A DNA stretch of 64,000 nt from Bacillota bacterium. GTDB lineage: Bacteria > Bacillota > Clostridia > Lachnospirales > Lachnospiraceae. The notes under the pieces are model-generated. The model was given only the letters and a program-made list of their open reading frames with translations. It was not told the origin of the DNA and made no database searches. The position numbers and the translations under genes are program-made. The stretch spans positions 62,001 through 126,000 of the forward strand of contig JAEZWQ010000036.1 of the NCBI GenBank assembly GCA_023420085.1, in the 5' to 3' direction. Positions 9,285-17,853 of the stretch are shown here, piece by piece. The first letter of the stretch is position 1. The number at the start of each line of letters is the position of its first letter.

Positions 9285-10971
9285 CTATAATCTGACTTTC
9301 TACTATTTCTTTATATACTCTTGATTTCAACATAAGTTCATCATGACTCCCAACATCGACAACCTCTCCTGCATCCATTACAATGATTTCATCACACTCT
9401 CTAATACTACTAACTCTTTGTGATACTATTATTAGTGTCTTCTTGATTTCTAAAAGTCTTTTTACTATCATCTCTTCGGTCTTAAAGTCTAATGCACTGA
9501 AACTATCATCTAGTATTAGTATAGGAGCTTTTTTTATTAGTGATCTTGCTATTACCATACGTTGTCTCTGACCACCTGATATATTCTCTCCCTTTTCAAT
9601 CAATTTAAAGTCTAAACCCTTATCTCTTATCAGACCATCTAAACATGTAATATCTGCAATTTGCAAAACTTCCTCTTCACTAGCTTTGTAATCACCCCAT
9701 TTTATATTATTTAGTATAGTGTTAGACTCTAGTTTTCCTCTTTGATTAGCGATAGAAAAAATCTTATTTAATCCTTTTAATGAATATCGAGAAATATTTT
9801 TACCAAATACTTCTATTTTTCCTGAATCAAGCTTATATTTTCCTGTTAGCACATTTATAAGGGTTGATTTTCCAGAACCCGTTCCCCCAATTATTCCATA
9901 ACTTTTTCCACTTTTAAAACTTAAAGAAATATCTTTTAATACCTGATTCCCTCCATTATATGAAAACTTAATATCTTCGCATTTTAAGGCTATATCAATT
10001 TCTCTATAATCTTCATCAGTTCCATATATAATTTCAGGTTCTTGCAATAATAAATCTTCTATTCTTTTAAAACTTGCCAATCCATTTAAAAATATAGTGA
10101 TTAGTTTAATTGCTATTACCCACATAGTAATAATAGTGCTTAGATATCCTGTATAAGCAACTATATCACCTCTTAACAATACTCCTCTATTTATAAAATT
10201 AGCACCTATTAGTAATACAAAAATATAACCAGTATACAAAATAACATTCACAGCAGGATCTAGACTTCCAAGTATTCTTCCTATTACTAAATTTTCATCT
10301 CTTAATTTCTTATTCTTTTCATCAAATTGATAGATCAAATCATCCTGATAATTAAATCCTCTAATAACCTTATTTCCAACAATAGTTTCTCTAATCAAAA
10401 GTGTAAATTGATCTATACGCTTTTGTATATTTAACACCCTTTGTGGAACCACTTTATAAAGAACAATAATTAATATTAGTAAAACTATTAAAACCACTAA
10501 CACAATCAAAGATAACTTGAAGTTAATAAACATGCACATAATCAGAGCACCGATTAGAATAAAAGGTGCTCTGACAAATATACGAATATACATAGCTATC
10601 ATCAGCTGTATTCTCTCAATATCTAATGTCATTCTGATTACAAGGCTATCTTTTGAAATATCATCAATCTGTTTATAGCTTAGTCTTTTTAACTGCTCGA
10701 ATATTTCATTTCTTAGGTCTTTACCAACCTTTTCAGATGTATAAGCAGCAAGATATTGGCATATGCATGCACATATAAAACCAACCACTCCAAGTATAAA
10801 AATATATAGTCCCATCCTTAATACGTAATTCATTGATCCAACGTTTAAACCATAATCAATAATTTTTGCAACAAGTAATGGAACTATTAATTCTAATATA
10901 GCTTCTATTAACTTAAAAAATTGTCCCCCTAAAATGCTCCATTTGTATTTTAAGAAGTATTTTTTTATCAT
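9268..10971 (-). CDS. ABC exporter half-transporter, degenerate-site subunit
   Basis: A 567-residue fusion of a six-segment membrane domain and an ATPase domain. Walker A (GGTGSGKST) and signature (ISGGQ) are intact. The catalytic glutamate after Walker B is replaced by aspartate (ILDDSFSALD), and the switch histidine by glutamine (IVSQRVSS). That pair of substitutions marks the non-hydrolysing site of asymmetric heterodimeric exporters. The partner with the consensus glutamate and histidine is encoded directly downstream. It overlaps the DUF4446 gene by four bases, continuing the coupled run from parA and parB. Confidence 0.92.
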   Translation of the reverse strand: MIKKYFLKYKWSILGGQFFKLIEAILELIVPLLVAKIIDYGLNVGSMNYVLRMGLYIFILGVVGFICACICQYLAAYTSEKVGKDLRNEIFEQLKRLSYKQIDDISKDSLVIRMTLDIERIQLMIAMYIRIFVRAPFILIGALIMCMFINFKLSLIVLVVLIVLLILIIVLYKVVPQRVLNIQKRIDQFTLLIRETIVGNKVIRGFNYQDDLIYQFDEKNKKLRDENLVIGRILGSLDPAVNVILYTGYIFVLLIGANFINRGVLLRGDIVAYTGYLSTIITMWVIAIKLITIFLNGLASFKRIEDLLLQEPEIIYGTDEDYREIDIALKCEDIKFSYNGGNQVLKDISLSFKSGKSYGIIGGTGSGKSTLINVLTGKYKLDSGKIEVFGKNISRYSLKGLNKIFSIANQRGKLESNTILNNIKWGDYKASEEEVLQIADITCLDGLIRDKGLDFKLIEKGENISGGQRQRMVIARSLIKKAPILILDDSFSALDFKTEEMIVKRLLEIKKTLIIVSQRVSSIRECDEIIVMDAGEVVDVGSHDELMLKSRVYKEIVESQIIDEDSN

Positions 10972-11444
10972 TCTATCTCCATATTATTTATTATTATAAT
11001 ATTTTGTGCTTTATTTAATGCTATCATCTCTTCATCAGATAACTCTTGGTATGTTTCTCCCTTTATAACCTCTTTTACAAAAACATGACTCCCTTCATCT
11101 TGATGAATAGATGTTATAATATATCCTGTATTATCATTATCAAGTAACGCAAGAGAAAAGCTTAATTTTCCACCAACATTTCCAAAAGCATTAAATCTTT
11201 CAATTGCGTGCTTTGAAAAAACACTCATAAGAGCTGCATCATGTTTATAATTTTGTTCTATCAAAATTTCAACGTCATTTTCAAGCTTCTCAATCTGATT
11301 CATCATTTTAACACTGATATTTTTTTCTTCAATTCTTTTTATAAGAAAGTTTAATCTATTTACTTTTCCTGATAAATTTGCAACTATCAAGAAAAGTATT
11401 ATTACTATTAATAATAAAATGCCAGAAAATATATACGCCATCAT
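10968..11444 (-). CDS. DUF4446 family membrane-anchored protein
   Basis: A 158-residue protein with one N-terminal membrane segment (about 5-24), a helical coiled-coil-like stretch (about 25-65) and a small C-terminal domain. The C-terminal part contains FNAFGNVGGKLSFSLALLD and a GYIITSIHQDEGSHVFVK block typical of DUF4446. The family commonly sits next to parB in clostridia, as it does here with a four-base overlap. Function is unknown; a membrane-linked role near the origin-segregation machinery would be a guess. Two adjacent ATGs (11444 and 11441) can serve as start; the second is better spaced from the AGGAG. Confidence 0.85.
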   Translation of the reverse strand: MMAYIFSGILLLIVIILFLIVANLSGKVNRLNFLIKRIEEKNISVKMMNQIEKLENDVEILIEQNYKHDAALMSVFSKHAIERFNAFGNVGGKLSFSLALLDNDNTGYIITSIHQDEGSHVFVKEVIKGETYQELSDEEMIALNKAQNIIIINNMEIE

Positions 11445-12283
11445 TTTCTCCTTAATAAATCAACTAGTCTTTCAAAATCATCTAAGCTATTATAAGATAT
11501 TGTTATTTTACCTTTATTGTTTTTAGAATTTTTTATTTCTACTCTTGTTTTTAAGCTCTCTTCTAACAATTGCTCCACTTTTACAACTTCATTATCTTTT
11601 GTACTTTTGCTTTTTATTTTCTTTTTCGAATCACCCTTTTTTACAAGTTCTTCTAATTCTCTAACTGATAGTTGCTCTTTAATGGCTACTTTTGCAAGTT
11701 CTATTTGTTTGTCTTTGTCTTCTATGCTTATAAGAGTTCTTACATGGCCATAGCTAAGATCTTCATTTACCAAAAATTCTTGTATCTCTAAAGGCAACTT
11801 TAACAATCTCAATGTATTTGCAATATAGGGCCTGCTCTTAGATATCCTCTTTGCAATATCTTCTTGTTTTAGGCCATATTTTTCTATAAGAGTAGCCATT
11901 CCCCTAGCTTCTTCAATAGGGTTGAGTCCTTCTCTCTGAATGTTCTCTATTAATGCAATTTCATCAATTTCACGTTCATCATATTTCTTAATTATGGCTG
12001 GTATCTTTTTCAAACCCGCAATCTTTGCAGCCCTCCAGCGCCTTTCCCCTGCAACAATCATATAATAATCTTCTTTTTTAACAACTATTACAGGCTGTAT
12101 TAACCCATGTTCTCTTATAGAATCTGCCAGCTCATCTAAGCTATCACTATTAAATTCTTTTCTTGGCTGTTCCCTGTTAGGCTCTATTTCTGATATTCTA
12201 AGTAATGTTTCACGTGAAACATCTTCAGTTTTCGGTTTAGATATCAGCACATCTAATCCTTTTCCTAAACCACTCTTCTTCAT
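11441..12283 (-). CDS. parB: Chromosome partitioning protein ParB (Spo0J)
   Basis: CTP-dependent sliding clamp that loads at parS and, with ParA, segregates replicated origins. The 280-residue protein has the N-terminal KSGLGKGLDVL motif, the ParB CTPase domain (about 25-115) with GERRWRAAK and ENIQREGLNP, a helix-turn-helix region (IAKRISKSRPYIANTLRLL), and a basic linker before a C-terminal dimer domain. A perfect parS site lies inside the gene at 12206-12221 and a second sits in front of it. It follows parA by 31 bases and overlaps the DUF4446 gene, forming the usual origin-proximal partition operon. Confidence 0.97.
   Translation of the reverse strand: MKKSGLGKGLDVLISKPKTEDVSRETLLRISEIEPNREQPRKEFNSDSLDELADSIREHGLIQPVIVVKKEDYYMIVAGERRWRAAKIAGLKKIPAIIKKYDEREIDEIALIENIQREGLNPIEEARGMATLIEKYGLKQEDIAKRISKSRPYIANTLRLLKLPLEIQEFLVNEDLSYGHVRTLISIEDKDKQIELAKVAIKEQLSVRELEELVKKGDSKKKIKSKSTKDNEVVKVEQLLEESLKTRVEIKNSKNNKGKITISYNSLDDFERLVDLLRRK
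12206..12221. other. parS centromere site inside parB
   Basis: Exact 16-bp palindrome TGTTTCACGTGAAACA, identical to the bacterial parS consensus bound by ParB. It is read within parB, where it encodes part of the segment DVSRETL. Confidence 0.95.
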
Positions 12284-12297
12284 ATAAATTTTGCAAA

Positions 12298-12313
12298 TGT
12301 TTCACGTGAAACA
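12298..12313. other. parS centromere site between parA and parB
   Basis: Second exact TGTTTCACGTGAAACA palindrome, occupying half of the 31-base gap between parA and parB and centred 92 bases from the first site. Paired parS sites near the origin are expected to nucleate ParB spreading and SMC loading. Confidence 0.95.
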
Positions 12314-12314
12314 T

Positions 12315-13082
12315 TTACCAGAATTTCCTCCTTTTCTTAATAACTTCTTTAGCTAACTTCATATATGCTTCCGCTCCTGAGGACTTTTTGTCATAATGGT
12401 TTATAGGCTTGCCAAAGCTAGGAGCTTCTGCGAGGCGTACGTTTCTAGGTATAGTTGTTTTAAAAACATATTCATCTAAATTTTCTTTAACATTAGCAAC
12501 TACCTCACTCGCTAAATTTGTTCTGTTATCAAACATAGTAAATAGCACGCCCTCTATTTCTAATTTGTCATTTATTCTTTCTTTTATAAGGTTTATTGTG
12601 TAAATCAACTGGCTTATTCCTTCCAAAGCATAGTATTCACATTGCATTGGAACAAGAACAGAGTCAGAACAAGATAGAGCATTCACCGTCAAAATACTAA
12701 GTGATGGCGGACAGTCAATTATAATATAATCATAATAATCTTCAACCTCTTTAAGTTTGTTTTTTAATATATGCTCCCTACCGTCCATCCCGGCTAATTC
12801 TATTTCAGCTCCCGCTAATTCTACACAGCTAGGTATAACATCAAGTTTATCAAACTCAGTTTTAACTATTACATCTTTTATTTTTTCACTTGTAGTTAAT
12901 AGAGCGTAAATACCCTTTGATGTTTTTTCAACTCCTACACCACTGGTAGCATTACCCTGAGGATCTATGTCTATCAGTAATGTTTTTTTCCTTTTGCTAG
13001 CTAGACATGATGCAAGATTTACTGCAGTCGTTGTCTTGCCAACTCCTCCTTTTTGATTTGATACTGCTATTATTGAACTCAT
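12315..13082 (-). CDS. parA: Chromosome partitioning ATPase ParA (Soj)
   Basis: Deviant-Walker ATPase that forms a DNA-bound gradient driving ParB-parS complexes, and in Bacillus also modulates DnaA. The 255-residue protein begins with the ParA Walker A signature (NQKGGVGKTTTAVNL, residues 8-22), followed by LLIDIDPQGNATSGVG and the Walker B region IIDCPPSLSILTVNAL. The size is typical of chromosomal Soj. It is the gene upstream of parB and lies directly behind rsmG, the classic order in Firmicutes. Confidence 0.97.
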   Translation of the reverse strand: MSSIIAVSNQKGGVGKTTTAVNLASCLASKRKKTLLIDIDPQGNATSGVGVEKTSKGIYALLTTSEKIKDVIVKTEFDKLDVIPSCVELAGAEIELAGMDGREHILKNKLKEVEDYYDYIIIDCPPSLSILTVNALSCSDSVLVPMQCEYYALEGISQLIYTINLIKERINDKLEIEGVLFTMFDNRTNLASEVVANVKENLDEYVFKTTIPRNVRLAEAPSFGKPINHYDKKSSGAEAYMKLAKEVIKKRRKFW

Positions 13083-13100
13083 GCTTTTATTATATCACTA

Positions 13101-13754
13101 TTATCTACTATTGTCAGTCTTCTCAAGTACCACTAAGCACCTATTGTTATCGTTATCTGTAAGTTTAAATCTATCTATTTGTAGATATTTACATCTATAT
13201 TTATTTAGCACTTTTTTACCATCATTTTCTTCAGCCTTATCAAATACTCCTTTATATGCAATAAGTTTTCCACCTATTTTTATCAATGGTATTGTGTATG
13301 CAAATAATTTATCAATTCTCGCTACTGCTCTTGATACGCATAAGTCAAAGCGTGTATTATTTTTTTTTGCAAACTCTTCCCCTCTAGTATGAAAACACCT
13401 TACATTCTTTAATCCTAATAATTCAATAGTTCTTTCTAAAAACATCACTCTTTTATTTAAAGAATCAATTAATGTAACCTCTAAGTTAGGTTCTAATATA
13501 GCTAATACTAGACCAGGAAATCCTGCTCCTGTCCCAACGTCTACAAGAGTTTTATTTTCAAGTTCTATGTTTAATCTATAAATCATAGCACTATCAATAA
13601 AATGCTTAATAACTACATCCTCAAACTCAACAATCCCAGTCAAGTTCATAACCTTATTTTGATCTATCAAATAATTATAATACTTATAAAATTGTTCTTC
13701 TTGCTTATCAGAAATTTTAATATTATATTTGTCAAAATAATCCCTTATTTTCAT
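13101..13754 (-). CDS. rsmG: 16S rRNA (guanine-527-N7)-methyltransferase RsmG (GidB)
   Basis: S-adenosylmethionine-dependent enzyme that methylates N7 of G527 in 16S rRNA. The 217-residue protein contains the SAM-binding motif VDVGTGAGFPGLVLAI near residues 70-85 and the GidB features FVDSAM-like FIDSAMIY and LCVSRAVA. Its start overlaps the mnmG stop by four bases. Loss of this enzyme confers low-level streptomycin resistance in other bacteria, but the gene here looks intact. Confidence 0.96.
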   Translation of the reverse strand: MKIRDYFDKYNIKISDKQEEQFYKYYNYLIDQNKVMNLTGIVEFEDVVIKHFIDSAMIYRLNIELENKTLVDVGTGAGFPGLVLAILEPNLEVTLIDSLNKRVMFLERTIELLGLKNVRCFHTRGEEFAKKNNTRFDLCVSRAVARIDKLFAYTIPLIKIGGKLIAYKGVFDKAEENDGKKVLNKYRCKYLQIDRFKLTDNDNNRCLVVLEKTDNSR

Positions 13755-15625
13755 TGGTTTCTCCTATGTTTTTCCAAATATACCATTAATACAGAAATAT
13801 CGGCAGGAGAAACTCCTGAAATTCTACTTGCTTGTCCAATTGAAATAGGTTTAAACTTTTTCAATTTTTGTACAGCCTCTATTCTAAGACTACCAATACT
13901 ATCGTAATCAATATTTTCAGGTATTTTTTTATTTTCTATTTTTTTAAACTGTTTTACGGCTGCTTCTTGTCTCTTTATATATCCCTCATATTTTATATTA
14001 ATTTCTACTTGTTCTTTTACTTCTTCATTCAAATAGGGCCTATCAACATCTATTTTTTCTAAAATATCATAATTAATTTCAGGTCTTTTTAATAGCTCTG
14101 CTAAACTAGATCCTGTCTTTAACCTAGTTGAATTTATAGAATCTAAAAATTCTTGTACATTTTTACTAGCACCAATTGGTGTATTATGTAATCTATCTAT
14201 TTCCTGTTCAATATTTTTTAATTTCATAGAAAATTTTGCATATCTATCGTCATCTATTAATCCAACCTTATATCCTATAGGAGTTAGTCTAATATCTGCA
14301 TTGTCCTGCCTTAATATTAATCTGTATTCAGCTCTAGATGTCATCATTCTATATGGTTCTTTGCTTTCTTTTGTGCACAAATCATCAATTAATACACCTA
14401 TATATCCATCTGACCTTTTTAATATAATTTCTTCCTTTTCTTTCAATCGCATAGCTGCATTTATTCCAGCTATAAGTCCCTGTGCTGCTGCTTCTTCATA
14501 ACCTGAACTTCCATTTATTTGTCCTGCTGAGTATAAATTTTTAACCTTTTTTAATTCTAATGTAGGTAATAATTCATTGCCTTCGATACAGTCATACTCA
14601 ATTGCATACCCAGTTTTTACAATTTTTGCGTTTTCTAGTCCTTTAACACTCCTATACATCTGTAATTGTACATCAAAAGGTAATGAAGTTGACATTCCTG
14701 CTATATACATTTCATTTGTATATAGACCTTCGGGTTCAATAAATACTTGATGTCTATTTTTATCAGAAAACTTTACCACCTTATCTTCTATTGATGGACA
14801 ATATCTAGGGCCAACACCTTGAATCATACCTGAGTAAAGTGGTGACCTATGGATATTTTTATTTATAATTTCATGTGTTTTTTCATTAGTATACGTAAGA
14901 TAACAATCGACTTGATCTCTGATTAAGTCTTTAGGGTCATTTGTGAATGAAAATGGTACTATCTTCTCATCACCTTTTTGTGGTTCCATAACGGAAAAAT
15001 CTATGGAATTTGCATCTATTCTGGCTGGTGTTCCAGTTTTATATCTTAACAAACTAATTCCCTCTCTTCTGAGAGCATCAGATAAATAGTTTGCAGCTGG
15101 AAGAGCATTAGGACCAGAGTTTACTGATACTTCCCCATAAATACAATACGCATTCAAATATGTTCCAGTACATAATATTACAGCTTTTGATTTATATTCT
15201 CCGCCTCTTACCTTAATTCCACAAACCTTACCATCTTCTACTATTAAATCTATAACCTCAAATTGAATTAAATCTAAATTGTTTTGGTTCTCAATGGTTT
15301 TTCTCATTTCATTTGAGTACCACTGTTTATCAGCCTGTGCTCTAAGCGAGTGAACAGCTGGCCCTTTTGAAACATTTAACATTTTTGTTTGAATGAAGGT
15401 TTTATCAATATTCTTGCCCATCTCTCCACCAAGAGCATCTACTTCTTTTACTAAATGTCCCTTAGATGTTCCACCAATATTGGGATTACAAGGCATTAAT
15501 GCTAAACTCTCAATACTCAAAATAAACATAGCTGTATTTAATCCTAGTCTTGAAGTGGCCAGTGCAGCCTCACATCCAGCATGGCCTCCGCCTACAACAA
15601 TAACATCATAATTACCATAATTCAT
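13751..15625 (-). CDS. mnmG: tRNA uridine-34 carboxymethylaminomethyl synthase subunit MnmG (GidA)
   Basis: FAD-dependent subunit of the MnmE-MnmG complex that installs cmnm5U at the wobble position of several tRNAs. The 624-residue length is standard. The N-terminal dinucleotide-binding motif VVGGGHAGCEAALA is at residues 10-23. The family segments MPCNPNIGGTSKGHL, GTYLNAYCIYGE and YCPSIEDK are all present, and the C-terminal helical domain ends in the ISGVSPADISVL segment. It lies two bases behind mnmE, its partner, and overlaps rsmG. Confidence 0.97.
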   Translation of the reverse strand: MNYGNYDVIVVGGGHAGCEAALATSRLGLNTAMFILSIESLALMPCNPNIGGTSKGHLVKEVDALGGEMGKNIDKTFIQTKMLNVSKGPAVHSLRAQADKQWYSNEMRKTIENQNNLDLIQFEVIDLIVEDGKVCGIKVRGGEYKSKAVILCTGTYLNAYCIYGEVSVNSGPNALPAANYLSDALRREGISLLRYKTGTPARIDANSIDFSVMEPQKGDEKIVPFSFTNDPKDLIRDQVDCYLTYTNEKTHEIINKNIHRSPLYSGMIQGVGPRYCPSIEDKVVKFSDKNRHQVFIEPEGLYTNEMYIAGMSTSLPFDVQLQMYRSVKGLENAKIVKTGYAIEYDCIEGNELLPTLELKKVKNLYSAGQINGSSGYEEAAAQGLIAGINAAMRLKEKEEIILKRSDGYIGVLIDDLCTKESKEPYRMMTSRAEYRLILRQDNADIRLTPIGYKVGLIDDDRYAKFSMKLKNIEQEIDRLHNTPIGASKNVQEFLDSINSTRLKTGSSLAELLKRPEINYDILEKIDVDRPYLNEEVKEQVEINIKYEGYIKRQEAAVKQFKKIENKKIPENIDYDSIGSLRIEAVQKLKKFKPISIGQASRISGVSPADISVLMVYLEKHRRNQ

Positions 15626-15626
15626 A

Positions 15627-16985
15627 TCATTTACCCATACAAAAATCTTTAAATATCTTATCTATTATATCTTCTTCTATCTCTTCACCTAGAATTTTAC
15701 CTAAATAAATATAAGCATCTGTTAAATCAATCGTTAAAAAGTCTTCAGAATCACCATTATCAATACCAACTAAAACATTATTTAGGCTCTCTCTAGCATT
15801 TATCATAAGTTGTTTTTGTCTTTCATTTGCTATAAATATATCGTCATCATACATCAATGTTGAACTAAATAAAATATCCTTTAATAGCTTATTTAATTTA
15901 TCTAGACCTATATCTTGAATTAAACTTATTTCAACAATATTTGAAGTATAGTTTAATAAATCTTTTGAATCTACAACGCTATTCATATCAATTTTATTTA
16001 AAATAATAATATAGTTTTTGTTTTTTAATTTTTCTAGTATTTTAAAGTTATCGTCTGTTAGATTTTTAGAGCTATCAATAACATAGAGTACTAACTCCGA
16101 ATCTTCAATAACTTTAAGAGACCTATCTACACCTATTTTTTCTACAAGATCTTCTGTTTCCCTAATTCCTGCAGTATCAATAATATTTAATATAATATCA
16201 TCTAATACTATTCTCTCTTCTATTGTATCTCTCGTTGTCCCTGCTATTTCAGTTACTATAGCTCTTTCTTTTTTGGCTAAATAATTAAGTAAAGATGATT
16301 TACCTGCATTAGGAAGTCCTATTATAGCAGTATTTATACCATCTCTTATAATTTTACCATTATCTGCATCTTTAATCATTATATCAACTTCTTCTTTAAT
16401 AGATGCTATATCATATTTAATCTCGATACCATAATTGTCTATTTCATAATGCTCGGGATCATCCAATGCAGCTTCAATAAAAGCAATATATGTAATAATT
16501 TTTTCCCTTAACTCAACAATTTTATTCTTAACTTTTCCACTTATTTGATTCAAAGAGTTTCTAATAGCAATATTGCTTTTAGCATTTATTAAATCCATCA
16601 CAGCCTCAGCCTGAGATAAGTCAATTCTACCATTTAAAAATGCTCTTTTTGTAAATTCACCCGGTTGTGCTAATCTACATCCCTTCTTTAGCAAAAGGTT
16701 AAGTATAGTTTTTGTAACCAGTATACCTCCATGACAATTAATTTCTACAACATCTTCTTTTGTATATGTTTTTGGTGATCTAAATATACTCACCATAGTT
16801 TCATCTATTAATTTATTATCATCATAAATAAATCCATAATGTATAGTGTGGCTATCTACTTTTGTTAAATCTTTATTTTTAAAAACTTCATTCACAATTT
16901 CAATAGCCTTACTTCCACTAACTCTTATAATTGAAATACTTCCATTACCTAATGACGTACCAATAGCAGCTATTGTTTCTTCCAT
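15627..16985 (-). CDS. mnmE: tRNA modification GTPase MnmE (TrmE)
   Basis: Potassium-activated GTPase that works with MnmG in wobble-uridine modification. The 452-residue protein has the N-terminal tetrahydrofolate-binding domain (AIGTSLGNGSISIIRVSG), a helical middle, a G domain with GLPNAGKSSLLN (near 224), DTAGIRET and NKID, and the conserved C-terminal CMGK whose cysteine is important for function. The ATG at 16985 gives the expected family N-terminus. A hairpin between jag and mnmE may reduce transcription entering from the rpmH side. Confidence 0.97.
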   Translation of the reverse strand: MEETIAAIGTSLGNGSISIIRVSGSKAIEIVNEVFKNKDLTKVDSHTIHYGFIYDDNKLIDETMVSIFRSPKTYTKEDVVEINCHGGILVTKTILNLLLKKGCRLAQPGEFTKRAFLNGRIDLSQAEAVMDLINAKSNIAIRNSLNQISGKVKNKIVELREKIITYIAFIEAALDDPEHYEIDNYGIEIKYDIASIKEEVDIMIKDADNGKIIRDGINTAIIGLPNAGKSSLLNYLAKKERAIVTEIAGTTRDTIEERIVLDDIILNIIDTAGIRETEDLVEKIGVDRSLKVIEDSELVLYVIDSSKNLTDDNFKILEKLKNKNYIIILNKIDMNSVVDSKDLLNYTSNIVEISLIQDIGLDKLNKLLKDILFSSTLMYDDDIFIANERQKQLMINARESLNNVLVGIDNGDSEDFLTIDLTDAYIYLGKILGEEIEEDIIDKIFKDFCMGK

Positions 16986-17009
16986 TTTTCTCCTAATACA
17001 TAACTAATA

Positions 17010-17044
17010 AAAAAATTGGATACACTAAAGGTATATCCAATTTT
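17010..17044 (-). terminator. Hairpin terminator/attenuator between jag and mnmE
   Basis: Inverted repeat pairing AAAATTGGATA with TATCCAATTTT across a short loop, followed on the minus strand by seven T residues. It starts right after the jag stop codon and would end or attenuate the rpmH-rnpA-yidD-yidC-jag transcript before mnmE. Confidence 0.7.
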
Positions 17045-17047
17045 CAC

Positions 17048-17845
17048 CTAATTTTTTGTTCTTTTATAAGTAATTATAAGTCTTCTGTCAGGTTCTTTAC
17101 CTTCACTATGAGTTTCAACTCTTCTATCATTTTGTAATACTGAATGAATTATTCTTCTTTCATTTGCATTTAATTTATCAAGAATAACCTTTTTCTTATA
17201 CTTTTTAACTGTGTTAGCAGATCTATATGCTAAATTCTCAATAGTTTTAAGTCTTTTTTCTCTATAATTATCACAGTCTAATTTTATCCAATAAGATGCT
17301 CTAGTCTTTCCAAATGTAGTATTTAATATAACTTGAATGGCATCTAGTACACATCCTTTTTTACCGATAATCTTTGTTGTTTCATCAGTTACTATTTCTG
17401 TGTTAACTAGCTTTCTTTCTTCATCAATATTAAATTTAATACTAGCATCCTTAACACCCATTAAAGATAATAGTTCCACCAAATATTTATTTACTTCTTC
17501 TTCTATTGTAAACTTGGCATCTTCTGTTATTTTTTCATCTTCATTAGTTGTAATATCTAGATCATTCTCTTTATTATCATCAATAGATTCTATATTTTTT
17601 ACTTCAGGGTCTTTAACAACAGTTTCTGTCTCTTTTTTTTCTTCAAGATTTGACATAACTTCTTTATTTGAAGATTCTTCTTCACCCTTTATTCTAACAT
17701 CTATAATCGCAGGTTTTGCACCTATTCCTAAGAACCCTTTAGTTCCCTCGTTAATTATCTTGATATCAAGTTGTTGAACTGTCTTTTCTAGATGCATACA
17801 CGCTTTCGCTTTAGCATCGTCTATCGTTTTTCCCTCAAAACGCAT
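17048..17845 (-). CDS. jag: Jag/KhpB RNA-binding protein (SpoIIIJ-associated)
   Basis: Cytoplasmic RNA-binding protein encoded next to YidC; in streptococci KhpB works with KhpA in cell-size and division control. The 265-residue protein has the Jag_N domain (about 1-50), a long acidic Glu/Asp/Lys-rich linker (about 55-120), a type II KH domain with the GKKG loop (about 160-175), and an R3H domain with RRIIHSVL and the end segment EPDRRLIITYKR. The gene is separated from yidC by eight bases. The acidic linker is at the longer end for the family but not exceptional. Confidence 0.95.
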   Translation of the reverse strand: MRFEGKTIDDAKAKACMHLEKTVQQLDIKIINEGTKGFLGIGAKPAIIDVRIKGEEESSNKEVMSNLEEKKETETVVKDPEVKNIESIDDNKENDLDITTNEDEKITEDAKFTIEEEVNKYLVELLSLMGVKDASIKFNIDEERKLVNTEIVTDETTKIIGKKGCVLDAIQVILNTTFGKTRASYWIKLDCDNYREKRLKTIENLAYRSANTVKKYKKKVILDKLNANERRIIHSVLQNDRRVETHSEGKEPDRRLIITYKRTKN

Positions 17846-17853
17846 TTTTCCTC

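Noticed and set aside
17337..17777. Plus-strand 146-codon ORF opposite jag
   Set aside because: Serine-rich antisense shadow of the Glu/Asp-rich linker of jag; no start signals. Similar shadows opposite oppC (48231-48686) and ispA were dropped for the same reason.
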